A stretch of 64,000 bases of DNA, from the NCBI RefSeq assembly GCF_003112775.1, contig NZ_BFCH01000021.1, forward strand, positions 186,001 to 250,000, read 5' to 3'. Source of the stretch: Mycobacterium montefiorense. Lineage in GTDB: Bacteria; Actinomycetota; Actinomycetes; Mycobacteriales; Mycobacteriaceae. Positions 31,824-40,543 of this stretch are shown one piece after another; positions within the stretch are counted from its first letter, which is position 1, and the number at the start of each line of letters is the position of its first letter. The notes under the pieces were generated by a model. The model had not been told where the DNA came from. It saw nothing but the letters and a program-made list of their open reading frames with translations, and did no database searches. Both the position numbers and the translations under genes were made by a program.

Positions 31824-32893
31824 GCCTGTTGTAACCGGGCCTGTTTGTCGGCGGTGCCCAATGCGTCGAACAACGCATCCAGGTCACCGTCGAGAACCTG
31901 GTCGAGATTGTGTGACTTGAAACCGATTCGGTGATCGGTGATCCGGTTCTCCGGAAAGTTGTAGGTGCGAATTCGTTCGCTGCGATCCACGGTGCGGATC
32001 TGGCTGGCCCGATCCGCCGACGCGTCGGCTTGCGCCTGCTCCTCGGCGACTGCCTGCAGCCGGGCAGCCAGCACCTGCATTGCCCGGATCTTGTTCTGCA
32101 GCTGTGATCGTTCGTTTTGGCAGGTGACCACAATTCCGGTGGGCAGGTGGGTGATCCGCACCGCCGAGTCGGTGGTGTTGACACCCTGCCCGCCTTTGCC
32201 GGACGACCGGTAGACATCGATGCGAAGATCAGTCTCGTCGATCTGCACCGCGCCGACTTCCTCGGGCTCGGGATAGACCAGGACGCCTGCGGCCGAAGTG
32301 TGTACGCGGCCTTGGGATTCCGTCACGGGCACCCGCTGTACGCGGTGTACCCCACCCTCGAACTTCAAGCGTGACCACACCCCGTCGACCGAGTCGCCCT
32401 TGCTGGCAATGGTAAGGGTGGCATCTTTGTAACCGCCCAGATCAGAGGTGGTTTCGTCCAGCACCGTCACGGTCCAGCCATGCCGCTCGGCGTAACGGAT
32501 GTACATCCGGGCCAAATCGGCGGCGAACAATGCCGACTCCTCGCCGCCTTCACCGGATTTGACTTCGAGCACCACGTCGTCGGCGTCATGCGGGTCGCGC
32601 GGCGCCAGCATGTCGGTGAGTTGGGTGTCCAGTTCGGCCACCCGTTCTTCGAGTTCGACGACCTCTTCGGCGAACGACTCGTCATCGGCCGCCAGTTCGC
32701 GTGCGGTTTCCAGATCACCGCGGGCCGACTCCAACCTGCGATGCGTGGCGACGATCGGGGCCAGGCGCGCGAATCGCCGGCCGGCTTTGCGTGCCTCGTC
32801 GGGATTGCTGTGCAGTGCGGGGTCGGCCAGGCGCTGCTCTAGTTCGGCGTGTTCAGCGAGCAGCACGTCAATCGTCTGTACCGGCTGCGTCAT
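31820..32893 (-). CDS. prfA: Peptide chain release factor 1
   Basis: Reads UAA and UAG in the ribosomal A site and triggers release of the peptide. The 357-residue protein has the codon-recognition PVT tripeptide (VQRVPVTES), the catalytic GGQ (SGKGGQGVNTTDSAVR) and the C-terminal RTYNFPENRITDHRIG segment. ATG 32893 is preferred over GTG 32896 because the purine-rich GGAGGAGG has better spacing and homologues begin MTQPVQ. A strong hairpin separates it from rpmE. Confidence 0.96.
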   Translation of the reverse strand: MTQPVQTIDVLLAEHAELEQRLADPALHSNPDEARKAGRRFARLAPIVATHRRLESARGDLETARELAADDESFAEEVVELEERVAELDTQLTDMLAPRDPHDADDVVLEVKSGEGGEESALFAADLARMYIRYAERHGWTVTVLDETTSDLGGYKDATLTIASKGDSVDGVWSRLKFEGGVHRVQRVPVTESQGRVHTSAAGVLVYPEPEEVGAVQIDETDLRIDVYRSSGKGGQGVNTTDSAVRITHLPTGIVVTCQNERSQLQNKIRAMQVLAARLQAVAEEQAQADASADRASQIRTVDRSERIRTYNFPENRITDHRIGFKSHNLDQVLDGDLDALFDALGTADKQARLQQA

Positions 32894-32940
32894 CACACCT
32901 CCTCCCCCATCTCCGCGAGCTTGTTTGCCGCAAACGCGGA

Positions 32941-32984
32941 CCGACGCCCGGCCTGCGCAACGTCGAGCGCAGTTCGGGCGTCGG
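32941..32984 (-). terminator. Bipartite hairpin between rpmE and prfA
   Basis: Outer arms CCGACGCCCG (32941-32950) and CGGGCGTCGG (32975-32984) and inner arms CTGCGC (32953-32958) and GCGCAG (32967-32972) pair perfectly around an eight-base loop. It begins eight bases after the rpmE stop. There is no U-tract, so it may be a U-less mycobacterial terminator, an mRNA 3' stabiliser or a leader structure for prfA. A smaller palindrome GTTTGC-C-GCAAAC follows at 32923-32935. Confidence 0.55.
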
Positions 32985-32992
32985 TAAGACAG

Positions 32993-33235
32993 CTATTTGT
33001 CGGTCGACTCAGCTTTGTCGGCTCCGGCCTTCCGCTTTCCGTACCGCTTCTCGAAGCGCGCCACACGGCCACCGCTGTCCAGGATCTTCTGCTTACCGGT
33101 GTAGAAGGGGTGGCACTGCGAGCAAACCTCGACGACGATGTTGCCGCCCTCTTTGGTGCTACGCGTCTGGAATGTGTTCCCGCACCCGCAGTGCACCGTG
33201 GTCTCCGCGTAGGCGGGATGGATGTCAGCTTTCAT
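32993..33235 (-). CDS. rpmE: 50S ribosomal protein L31, zinc-binding form
   Basis: An 80-residue ribosomal protein that bridges the subunits. The four zinc cysteines of the C+ form are present (HCGCGNTF and VCSQCHPF), so this is the zinc-replete paralogue rather than the C- form that Zur induces. The start is ATG 33235 (MKADIHPAYAETTV); the frame stays open upstream but does not look coding. The basic C-terminal tail FEKRYGKRKAGADKAE is typical of mycobacteria. Confidence 0.96.
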   Translation of the reverse strand: MKADIHPAYAETTVHCGCGNTFQTRSTKEGGNIVVEVCSQCHPFYTGKQKILDSGGRVARFEKRYGKRKAGADKAESTDK

Positions 33236-33419
33236 GATGTCCTCTTCGATCGTTGTCGCCCTGGTAACCCGTAGGTATCCGGCCATTGGGCGGGAACTGA
33301 AGAACCTGACTCGGTTCCGGGCAGTCGACGCTCGATTATGCCAGGTCAACCACCTTCTCCCCAAACACCGAGATGCGCCCGCACATTCCCGGCGAGATAA
33401 CCCGGCCAGCGTTCGCGGT

Positions 33420-34994
33420 TCAGGACAGTGTGTAGGCGCTGCTATGCGCGTTGCGCGTCCACAGCACGCCACCCTCGGGCGCCGTTCCGCGGGCGGTCAG
33501 CTCCCGTTTGAGGACCTTGTTGGTCGCCGTGGTCGGCAGCCGATCGGTGAGCCAGACATAGCGTGGCCACGCCTTACCCGACAGGTCGGGCTGACCAGCC
33601 AAAAACCGCTCGAACTCCTCGGGCGTCAGCTCGGCGCCGTCCTGCAAGACGATCGCCGCCATCACCTGATCGCCGACGTGTTCGTCCGGGACCGCGTACA
33701 CCGCGACCTGGCTGATCGGCGTCAATCGTTGCAGGATCCGCTCAATGGGCGCCGTCGTCATGTTCTCGCCGTCGACGCGCAGCCAATCCCCGCTGCGACC
33801 AGCGAAGTAGATCCACCCGTCGGCGTCTCGGTACGCCAGGTCTCCCGACCAGAACATCGCATTCCGAAGGCGCGCGTCGGTGGCCTCGGGGTCGTTGTAA
33901 TAGCCGGCGAACAATCCCCCGCCGGTGGTGTTGACCAGCTCCCCGATCGCTTCCTCGGCATTGGCCAGCGCGCCATCGCTGCCGAACGCGGCGACCGGGC
34001 ACTCCGTCTGGGTCTCCGGGTTGTAGATGGCGACGCCCGGGAAGCCCTTCCCGAGCGATCCGGGCGGACAGCCGTCCTCGCGAGTGATGATGATCGCTCC
34101 CTCGCTGGAGCCGAAACCGTCCCACACGGTGCAGTCGAAACGACGACTGAACTCGGCGATATCGCGATCACTCGCTTCGTTGCCGAAGGCCACCCGCAGC
34201 GGATTGTCGCTGTCGTCGGGCTGCTCGGGCGTGGCGAGCACGTAGGCAAGTGGCTTGCCGACGTAGTTCATGAACGTGGCGCCGTAACGGCGCAGATCGG
34301 GGAGGAGCCGCGACGCCGAGAACGCTGCCGGGGCCATCGCCGCACCGGAACAGACCGCCACGCCCCAGCCGGCCAGCAGCGCGTTGGAGTGAAAGAGCGG
34401 CATCGACATGTAGCAGACGTCGTGGGCCTGCACCGCGAACCGCTCGATCAGCGTCATGCCGGCAAATAGCACGGTCAGATGCATCATCTGGACGGCCTTG
34501 GGGTCGCCACTGGTACCCGAGGTGAAGATCATCATGAAGGTGTCGGTGGGCGCGACCTTGCGATACGGCGTCAGTGGTCCAGCGCTGTCGCGTCGCACCG
34601 ACCACGGCTCACCCGACACGTCGAACACCTGCACACCCGGCAGGTCCAGCCCGTCCAGCAGCGTCTTGTGTGCTGGATCGGTGAGCAGGATCTGGCAGTC
34701 GGCTCGCAAAATATCCCTGGCGAGCGGGGCGCCACGGCGGGTGTCGTTGATTCCGCACAGCACATACCCGCCGAGTGCGGCCGCCGCCATGGCGGTCAGC
34801 ATCTCGGGGGTGTTGCCCAGCAACGCTCCCACATGCAGCGGACGAGCCGGATCGGCGGCGCCGATCACGGCGGCGGCACTAGCGCTCGCATCGGCGAGAT
34901 GTTCTCGCCAGCTCCACATCCGCTCGCCGTACTTCAGCGCGGGATCGTCCTGCGCGACCCGTTCACGCAGCAGCTGCTGAAGCGTTTCCGCCAC
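33420..34994 (-). CDS. fadD1: Fatty-acid–CoA ligase, FadD1-like
   Basis: Acyl-activating enzyme of 524 residues. The AMP-binding P-loop IFTSGTSGDPKAVQ, the FGSSEGAIIIT adenine region, the GDLAYRDADGW hinge and the ATNKVLKRELTARG lysine motif are complete. It follows FadD1 (Rv1750c) of M. tuberculosis closely (RPLHVGALLGNTP, LGGYVLCG), FadD17 less so. It should form acyl-CoA for beta-oxidation or sterol side-chain breakdown; the chain length is unknown. It lies 11 bases after rho and 184 bases before rpmE, a place where M. tuberculosis has no gene, so it is probably an insertion that uses rho's transcript. Confidence 0.85.
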   Translation of the reverse strand: MAETLQQLLRERVAQDDPALKYGERMWSWREHLADASASAAAVIGAADPARPLHVGALLGNTPEMLTAMAAAALGGYVLCGINDTRRGAPLARDILRADCQILLTDPAHKTLLDGLDLPGVQVFDVSGEPWSVRRDSAGPLTPYRKVAPTDTFMMIFTSGTSGDPKAVQMMHLTVLFAGMTLIERFAVQAHDVCYMSMPLFHSNALLAGWGVAVCSGAAMAPAAFSASRLLPDLRRYGATFMNYVGKPLAYVLATPEQPDDSDNPLRVAFGNEASDRDIAEFSRRFDCTVWDGFGSSEGAIIITREDGCPPGSLGKGFPGVAIYNPETQTECPVAAFGSDGALANAEEAIGELVNTTGGGLFAGYYNDPEATDARLRNAMFWSGDLAYRDADGWIYFAGRSGDWLRVDGENMTTAPIERILQRLTPISQVAVYAVPDEHVGDQVMAAIVLQDGAELTPEEFERFLAGQPDLSGKAWPRYVWLTDRLPTTATNKVLKRELTARGTAPEGGVLWTRNAHSSAYTLS

Positions 34995-35005
34995 AGCTCG
35001 CGAGA

Positions 35006-36907
35006 CTAGTCGTTATCCATATTTCCCGGTGTCGTCTTGGACACCTGGACGAGGAACTCGTAGTTGGTCTTCGTCTTGCGCAGCTGCGACATCAGCAAGT
35101 CGATGGCCTGGTGGGAATCCAGACCCGACAGCACGCGGCGCAGCTTGTGCACAATGCCGAACTCGTCTGGCGAGAGCAACAATTCGTCCTTACGAGTACC
35201 GGACGGGTTGACGTCGACCGCCGGGAAGACCCGGCGCTCCGAAATCTTGCGGTCCAGCTTGAGCTCGGCGTTACCGGTGCCCTTGAACTCCTCGAAGATG
35301 ACCGTGTCACCGGTGGATCCGGTCTCGACCATCGCCGTGGCGATGATGGTGAGCGATCCGCCTTCTTCGATGTTGCGCGCCGCGCCCAGGAAACGCTTCG
35401 GCGGGTACAGCGCGGTGGAGTCGACACCACCGGACAGGATCCGGCCCGACGCGGGTGACGCGTTGTTGTAGGCGCGGCCCAGCCGGGTGATCGAGTCCAG
35501 CAGCACCACGACGTCTTTGCCCTGCTCGACGAGCCGCTTGGCGCGCTCGATCGCCAGCTCGGCGACGGACGTGTGGTCCGACGGCGGCCGGTCGAAGGTC
35601 GAGGCGATGACCTCGCCCTTGACCGAGCGCGTCATGTCGGTGACCTCTTCAGGGCGCTCGTCGACGAGCACGACCATCAGGTGGCATTCCGGGTTGTTCT
35701 GGGTGATCGCGTTGGCGATGTCCTGCAGGATCGTCGTCTTACCGGCCTTGGGCGGGGAGACGATCAAGGCACGCTGGCCCTTACCGATCGGCATGATCAG
35801 ATCGATGACTCGGGTGGTCAGCCGGTCGGGAGTGGTTTCCAGACGCAGCCGCTGGTTGGGGTACAACGGTGTCAATTTTTGGAAGTCGGGGCGCTTCTTG
35901 ACGTCTTCGACCGGTCCACCGTTGACGCTGTCCAGGCGGACCAGCGGGTTGAACTTCTGCCGCTGGTTGGGCTGTTCGCCTTCCTTGGGCACCCGAACAG
36001 CGCCGGTCACCGCGTCACCGCGGCGCAAGCCGTTCTTGCGCACCATATTCATGGACACGTAGACGTCGTGCGGGCCGGCCAGGTAGCCGGAAGTGCGCAC
36101 GAAGGCGTAATTGTCAAGAACATCAAGGATGCCGGCTACCGGTTGGACGACGTCGTCCTCCCGCAATTCGGTGTCGGGGCCGCCCTCGCCTGAGCGTTCA
36201 CCGCGACGCCTGCGATCGCGATCGCGGAACCGGCGGCCCCGCCGGCCTTGACGCCCGTCGCCGTCGTCATCTTGCTGATTCGAGCCGCCACGATTCTGCT
36301 GGCCGCCCGAGCCTTGCTGGTCGCCGCTCTGGTCGCCGGCGTCTGATGAGCGCTCGTCCGTCTTGTTTTCCTTCTGGCCCGCGTCACGTTGGCCAGCGTC
36401 ACGCTTGTCGGAGTCGCGCTTGTCGGAGTCGCGCCTGTCACCCTCACGAGTGGCGGTGCCGTTGCGGTTCTCCGAGCTCTCCTCATCGGCGGTCCGGGCG
36501 GTCGACCCTGCGCTACGGGAAGCGCCGCGTCGTTCCCGGCGCGGGCCACCCTCGGTGGCTGAATCCTTCTGTTCCCCTTGGGCAGTCGGTGCTTCGCCGT
36601 CAGTTTTCTGTTCGTTCTTTTCTTGGTCAGACTTGGCGCTGTCCTCGGATGGGGCGGCGCCGGCGGAAGTGCCGTTGGCTTGTCCCCTGACTTCCTTGAT
36701 CGCGGCAATGAGTTCGTTCTTACGCATACCCGACGTCCCCTTGACGCCGGCTTGGTTGGCCAGCGCACGCAACTCGGGCAGCACCATGGTGGACAGGGAG
36801 CCGGTCGAGACGTTGGGTTTCACGTCCGGGGTGTCTGTGGTCACGGCGTTCGACAGCTGATTGCTGTCGGTGCTTTCGTCAGCCGTGAACAGGTCCGTAT
36901 CAGTCAC
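35006..36907 (-). CDS. rho: Transcription termination factor Rho
   Basis: Hexameric RNA helicase that ends untranslated transcripts. The 633-residue protein has an N-terminal SAP-like domain (STMVLPELRALANQAGVKG, then MRKNELIAAI), a very long charged insert at about 75-245 rich in Asp, Arg, Gly, Gln and Ser (repeats such as RDSDKRDSDKRDAGQRDAGQ), then the RNA-binding cold-shock fold (GILDVLDNYAFVRTSGYLAG) and the ATPase with P-loop PPKAGKTTILQ, Walker B MVVLVDERPEEV and R-loop GGVDSTALYPPKRF. The insert is typical of actinobacterial Rho and increases RNA binding. A 267-bp gap to thrB holds its own promoter region. Confidence 0.96.
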   Translation of the reverse strand: MTDTDLFTADESTDSNQLSNAVTTDTPDVKPNVSTGSLSTMVLPELRALANQAGVKGTSGMRKNELIAAIKEVRGQANGTSAGAAPSEDSAKSDQEKNEQKTDGEAPTAQGEQKDSATEGGPRRERRGASRSAGSTARTADEESSENRNGTATREGDRRDSDKRDSDKRDAGQRDAGQKENKTDERSSDAGDQSGDQQGSGGQQNRGGSNQQDDDGDGRQGRRGRRFRDRDRRRRGERSGEGGPDTELREDDVVQPVAGILDVLDNYAFVRTSGYLAGPHDVYVSMNMVRKNGLRRGDAVTGAVRVPKEGEQPNQRQKFNPLVRLDSVNGGPVEDVKKRPDFQKLTPLYPNQRLRLETTPDRLTTRVIDLIMPIGKGQRALIVSPPKAGKTTILQDIANAITQNNPECHLMVVLVDERPEEVTDMTRSVKGEVIASTFDRPPSDHTSVAELAIERAKRLVEQGKDVVVLLDSITRLGRAYNNASPASGRILSGGVDSTALYPPKRFLGAARNIEEGGSLTIIATAMVETGSTGDTVIFEEFKGTGNAELKLDRKISERRVFPAVDVNPSGTRKDELLLSPDEFGIVHKLRRVLSGLDSHQAIDLLMSQLRKTKTNYEFLVQVSKTTPGNMDND

Positions 36908-37174
36908 GGATTTCCTTTCTTCCCTCGCTGATCACGTCATACGAGGGGTTCGTTGCATTCAGCCAAATTGCCGAATGCGCCCAATCATCGACTCTGCGAC
37001 GGTGGTCGCCTGGATGGGCGGAGTAAACGGCGAACCTCGTCAGCGAGAAGAATTGGTGTTATCCCAGCGGGAAGGCAGTATGTATGCAGATGCAGATCCT
37101 GCGATTGCTGGACGAAGCCGAGAATAACCCGCATCTGAGCTTGAAGCAAGCAAACCCTCCGGTGAGCCTGTGGA

Positions 37175-38119
37175 TTAACCAGCGATCGTGACGCCAGGAC
37201 TCCAGCGAACTCCTTCGCCGGCCGTCATCTCGGCAATGGTAAATCCATGGGCAAAGCCATAGTCCAGCGCCTCCGACGGTAGCTCCGGCTTCGTAGTCAT
37301 TGCGATGACAGACGGACCCGCCCCCGAAAGCGTCGCTGACACCTTAAGACGCCGCAGCAGCCGCAGATATTCCGCCGACGCCGGCATTGCGGGTGCGCGT
37401 TGCGGCTGGTGAAGCACATCTTCGGTAGCCGCCATAAGCAGATCGGGGCGTTTGGTCAGCGCGACCACCAGCAGTGCGGCGCGGCTGACGTTGAACCTGG
37501 CGTCCTGGTGACTGACCTGAGCGGGCAGCAGCACCCGGGTCTCCGCGGTCGACGAGCGGTCCTCGGGGATCGCGCAGAACAGCCGGATATCGGGATGCAG
37601 CCCCAGCGGGACAGCCGAGTAGTCGGGCGTGTCGCCGGTCCGGTCGATCCAGGAAACCACCGCGCCACCCAGCACCGCGGCGGCAGCGTTGTCAGGATGA
37701 CCCTCGAACTCCGAGGACAGCTGGATTAGCTGCGCGGCGCTGAACGGGTTCGAATCTGTCTGCGCAACAAGACCATTGACCGCAGCAAGGCCGCTCACCA
37801 CCGCCGCCGCGGACGAGCCGAGACCGCGAGAATGCGGGATGGCGTTGCGACAGCGCACCACCATGCCGGGAACCCTGACGCCGGCAGCCTGCAACCCACG
37901 CTCAATGGCGCGCACCACCAGATGCTCGGGACCCAGTGGTACCTGACCGGCACCCTCGCCCTCGACGTGCACAACCAGGCCGGAATCGGTTGTCTCCAAG
38001 ACGATCTCGTCGTGCAGACTCAATGCCAGACCGATACTGTCGAAACCCGGGCCGAGGTTGGCGCTGGACGCCGACACCACGGCGCTGGCCACCAGCCCGG
38101 CGGGCAGCATCTGATTCAC
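37175..38119 (-). CDS. thrB: Homoserine kinase
   Basis: GHMP-family kinase of 314 residues that phosphorylates L-homoserine with ATP for threonine synthesis. The GHMP loop is IPHSRGLGSSAAAVVSG (about 90-105), the N-terminal motif SANLGPGFDSIGLALSL and the C-terminal LSGAGPSVIAMT are intact. It is last in argS-lysA-thrA-thrC-thrB, 16 bases after thrC. Confidence 0.95.
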   Translation of the reverse strand: MNQMLPAGLVASAVVSASSANLGPGFDSIGLALSLHDEIVLETTDSGLVVHVEGEGAGQVPLGPEHLVVRAIERGLQAAGVRVPGMVVRCRNAIPHSRGLGSSAAAVVSGLAAVNGLVAQTDSNPFSAAQLIQLSSEFEGHPDNAAAAVLGGAVVSWIDRTGDTPDYSAVPLGLHPDIRLFCAIPEDRSSTAETRVLLPAQVSHQDARFNVSRAALLVVALTKRPDLLMAATEDVLHQPQRAPAMPASAEYLRLLRRLKVSATLSGAGPSVIAMTTKPELPSEALDYGFAHGFTIAEMTAGEGVRWSPGVTIAG

Positions 38120-38135
38120 GGACAGGCCTTAACCA

Positions 38136-39218
38136 CTACGCCAGCCCCAACTTCTCGACGACGAGTACCGGATCCACTGGCAGCGCGGACACGCTCGGCA
38201 TATCTTTCAGCGCCGTGTCGGGATCCTTGAGGCCGTTGCCCGTCACCGTGCACACCACGGTCGATCCGCGCGCTACCCAACCGTCTTCGACGGATTTGAG
38301 CAGACCCGCGATGCTGGCCGCGGACGCGGGCTCGACGAACACGCCTTCAGATTCGGCTACCAGATGGTAGGCCGCCAGGATCTCCTCGTCGGTCGCGGCT
38401 AGGAAGCGTCCATTGGATTGCTCCTGAGCCGCAACGGCAGCTGACCACGACGCCGGGGAACCGATGCGGATCGCGGTGGCGATGGTTTCGGGGTTCTTGA
38501 CGGGTTTGCCGTGGACCAACGGCGCCGCCCCCGCGGCCTGGGTGCCGAGCATCCGGGGCAGCTTCTCGAACACGCCCTCCTGGTGATACTCGGTGTAGCC
38601 CTTCCAGTACGCGGTGATGTTTCCCGCGTTGCCGACCGGAAGCGAATGGACGTCCGGAGCGGTGCCCAGGGCGTCCACGATTTCGAACGCGGCCGTCTTC
38701 TGGCCCTCGATGCGCACCGGGTTGACCGAGTTGACCAACGAGATCGTCGGGAAGTCGGCGGCCATCTTGCGGGCCAGCTCCAGACAGTCGTCGAAGTTGC
38801 CATCGATCTGAATGATCTTGGCGCCGTGCATAACCGCCTGCGCGAGCTTGCCCATCGCGATCTTGCCCTGCGGTATCAGCACCGCGCAGGTGATGCCGGC
38901 GCGCGCAGCATAAGCGGCCGCGGATGCTGAAGTGTTTCCGGTCGACGCACACAACACGGCCTGTTGCCCGCGGGCCACCGCGTCGGTGACCGCCATCGTC
39001 ATGCCCCGGTCTTTGAAGGAGCCGGTGGGGTTGAGGCCTTCGACCTTAAGGTGGACCGTGCAACCGGTCTGCTCGGAGAGCCGGGTCGCGGGAATCAGCG
39101 GGGTACCACCCTCGAGCAGGGTGATCGGCGTCCAGTCGTCGCCTACCGGCAACCGGTCACGGTAGGCGGCGATCAGGCCCGGCCAGGGTTTGTGGATAGC
39201 GGTGCGCGGCGTGCTCAT
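38136..39218 (-). CDS. thrC: Threonine synthase
   Basis: PLP enzyme of 360 residues that turns O-phospho-L-homoserine into threonine. The Schiff-base Lys lies in NPTGSFKDRGMTMAV, the PLP phosphate loop is LPVGNAGNITAY, and CASTGNTSASAAAYAARAG is the substrate-binding segment. It overlaps thrA by four bases and is followed by thrB. Confidence 0.96.
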   Translation of the reverse strand: MSTPRTAIHKPWPGLIAAYRDRLPVGDDWTPITLLEGGTPLIPATRLSEQTGCTVHLKVEGLNPTGSFKDRGMTMAVTDAVARGQQAVLCASTGNTSASAAAYAARAGITCAVLIPQGKIAMGKLAQAVMHGAKIIQIDGNFDDCLELARKMAADFPTISLVNSVNPVRIEGQKTAAFEIVDALGTAPDVHSLPVGNAGNITAYWKGYTEYHQEGVFEKLPRMLGTQAAGAAPLVHGKPVKNPETIATAIRIGSPASWSAAVAAQEQSNGRFLAATDEEILAAYHLVAESEGVFVEPASAASIAGLLKSVEDGWVARGSTVVCTVTGNGLKDPDTALKDMPSVSALPVDPVLVVEKLGLA

Positions 39219-40540
39219 ATGCTGGTTCCTTCCAATCTCAGCACGCTTGCCACACTCTGCACGACGTCCAAATCGGCCAGCGCATCAACGGTTTCGGAGA
39301 GTGCCGCGTCGGTGGCGCTATGCGTGACCACCACGATGCGGGCCCCGACCCGACGTCCGCCTTCGTCCGCGACACCTTCCTGACGGACCTCGGCGATGCT
39401 CACCTCACGCTTGCCGAACTCGGCTGCCACCGCGGACAACACGCCGGGCTTGTCGGCGACGTTCATGCTGACGTAGTAGCGAGTGGATATGAAACCCATT
39501 GGCGCGATCGGCAATTGCGCGTACTTGGATTCTTTCGGCCCACGGCTGCCCAGCACCCGGTTGCGGGCGGCCATCACCAAGTCGCCGGTCACTGCCGATG
39601 CGGTGGGCGCACCGCCGGCGCCCTGGCCGTAGAACATCAGCCGGCCCGCCGCCTCGGCCTCCACCACCACGGCGTTGAACGCACCGTTGACGGTGGCCAG
39701 CGGATGCGACAGCGGAACCAACGCGGGGTAAACGCGCGCCGAAACCCGTTGCTGGCCATCGTCGCCGGCGATGCGTTCGCAGATGGACAGCAGCTTGATG
39801 TTGCAGCCCAGCGCGTGTGCGGATACGAAGTCGGCCGGGGTGATCTTGGTGATGCCTTCGCGATAGACGTCGTCGGCGGTCACCCGGGTGTGGAAGGCGA
39901 TGGACGCCAGGATCGCGGCCTTGGCCGCGGCGTCGTAGCCCTCGACATCGGCGGTGGGATCGGCCTCGGCGTAGCCCAGCGCACTCGCGTCGGCCAGCGC
40001 ACTTTCGTAATCGGTGCCGGTGCTGTCCATCGCGGAAAGGATGTAGTTGGTGGTGCCGTTGACGATGCCGGCCACCCGCACCACGGTGTCACCGGCCAGC
40101 GACTGGGTGAGCGGACGGATGACCGGGATCGCACCCGCGACCGCCGCCTCGAAATACAAGTCGACATGTGCATTTTCGGCTGCCTGCGCCAGCTCTTCGG
40201 TGGACGTGGCCAACAACGCCTTGTTAGCCGTCACGACGGACTTGCCGTGCTCCAGCGCAGCCAGGATTGCCTTGCGCGACGGCTCGACCGGCCCCATCAA
40301 CTCGACGACGATGTCGACGTCTTCCCGCGACACCAGCTCGTCGATGTTGTCGGTGAGCAGCTCGATGGGGACACCGCGATCGGCAGCGACGCGCCGGACC
40401 CCGATGCCGCGCAGCGCGAGAGGCGCGCCGACACGGGCCGCGAGATCGTCGGCGCTCTCCTCGATGATGCGGACGACTTCGCTGCCGACGTTGCCGAACC
40501 CAAGCACCGCTACGCCGACAGGCTTTTCATTACCGGACAC
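39215..40540 (-). CDS. thrA: Homoserine dehydrogenase
   Basis: Reduces aspartate semialdehyde to homoserine with NAD(P)H. The 441-residue protein has the Rossmann start VAVLGFGNVGSEVVRI, the catalytic domain with GIVNGTTNYILSAM and a C-terminal ACT domain (about 355-435, beginning YYVSMNVADKPGVLSAVAAE) that allows feedback inhibition by threonine. Overlap with thrC is four bases and the gap to lysA is three bases, so a single operon is certain. Confidence 0.96.
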   Translation of the reverse strand: MSGNEKPVGVAVLGFGNVGSEVVRIIEESADDLAARVGAPLALRGIGVRRVAADRGVPIELLTDNIDELVSREDVDIVVELMGPVEPSRKAILAALEHGKSVVTANKALLATSTEELAQAAENAHVDLYFEAAVAGAIPVIRPLTQSLAGDTVVRVAGIVNGTTNYILSAMDSTGTDYESALADASALGYAEADPTADVEGYDAAAKAAILASIAFHTRVTADDVYREGITKITPADFVSAHALGCNIKLLSICERIAGDDGQQRVSARVYPALVPLSHPLATVNGAFNAVVVEAEAAGRLMFYGQGAGGAPTASAVTGDLVMAARNRVLGSRGPKESKYAQLPIAPMGFISTRYYVSMNVADKPGVLSAVAAEFGKREVSIAEVRQEGVADEGGRRVGARIVVVTHSATDAALSETVDALADLDVVQSVASVLRLEGTSI

Positions 40541-40543
40541 AGT

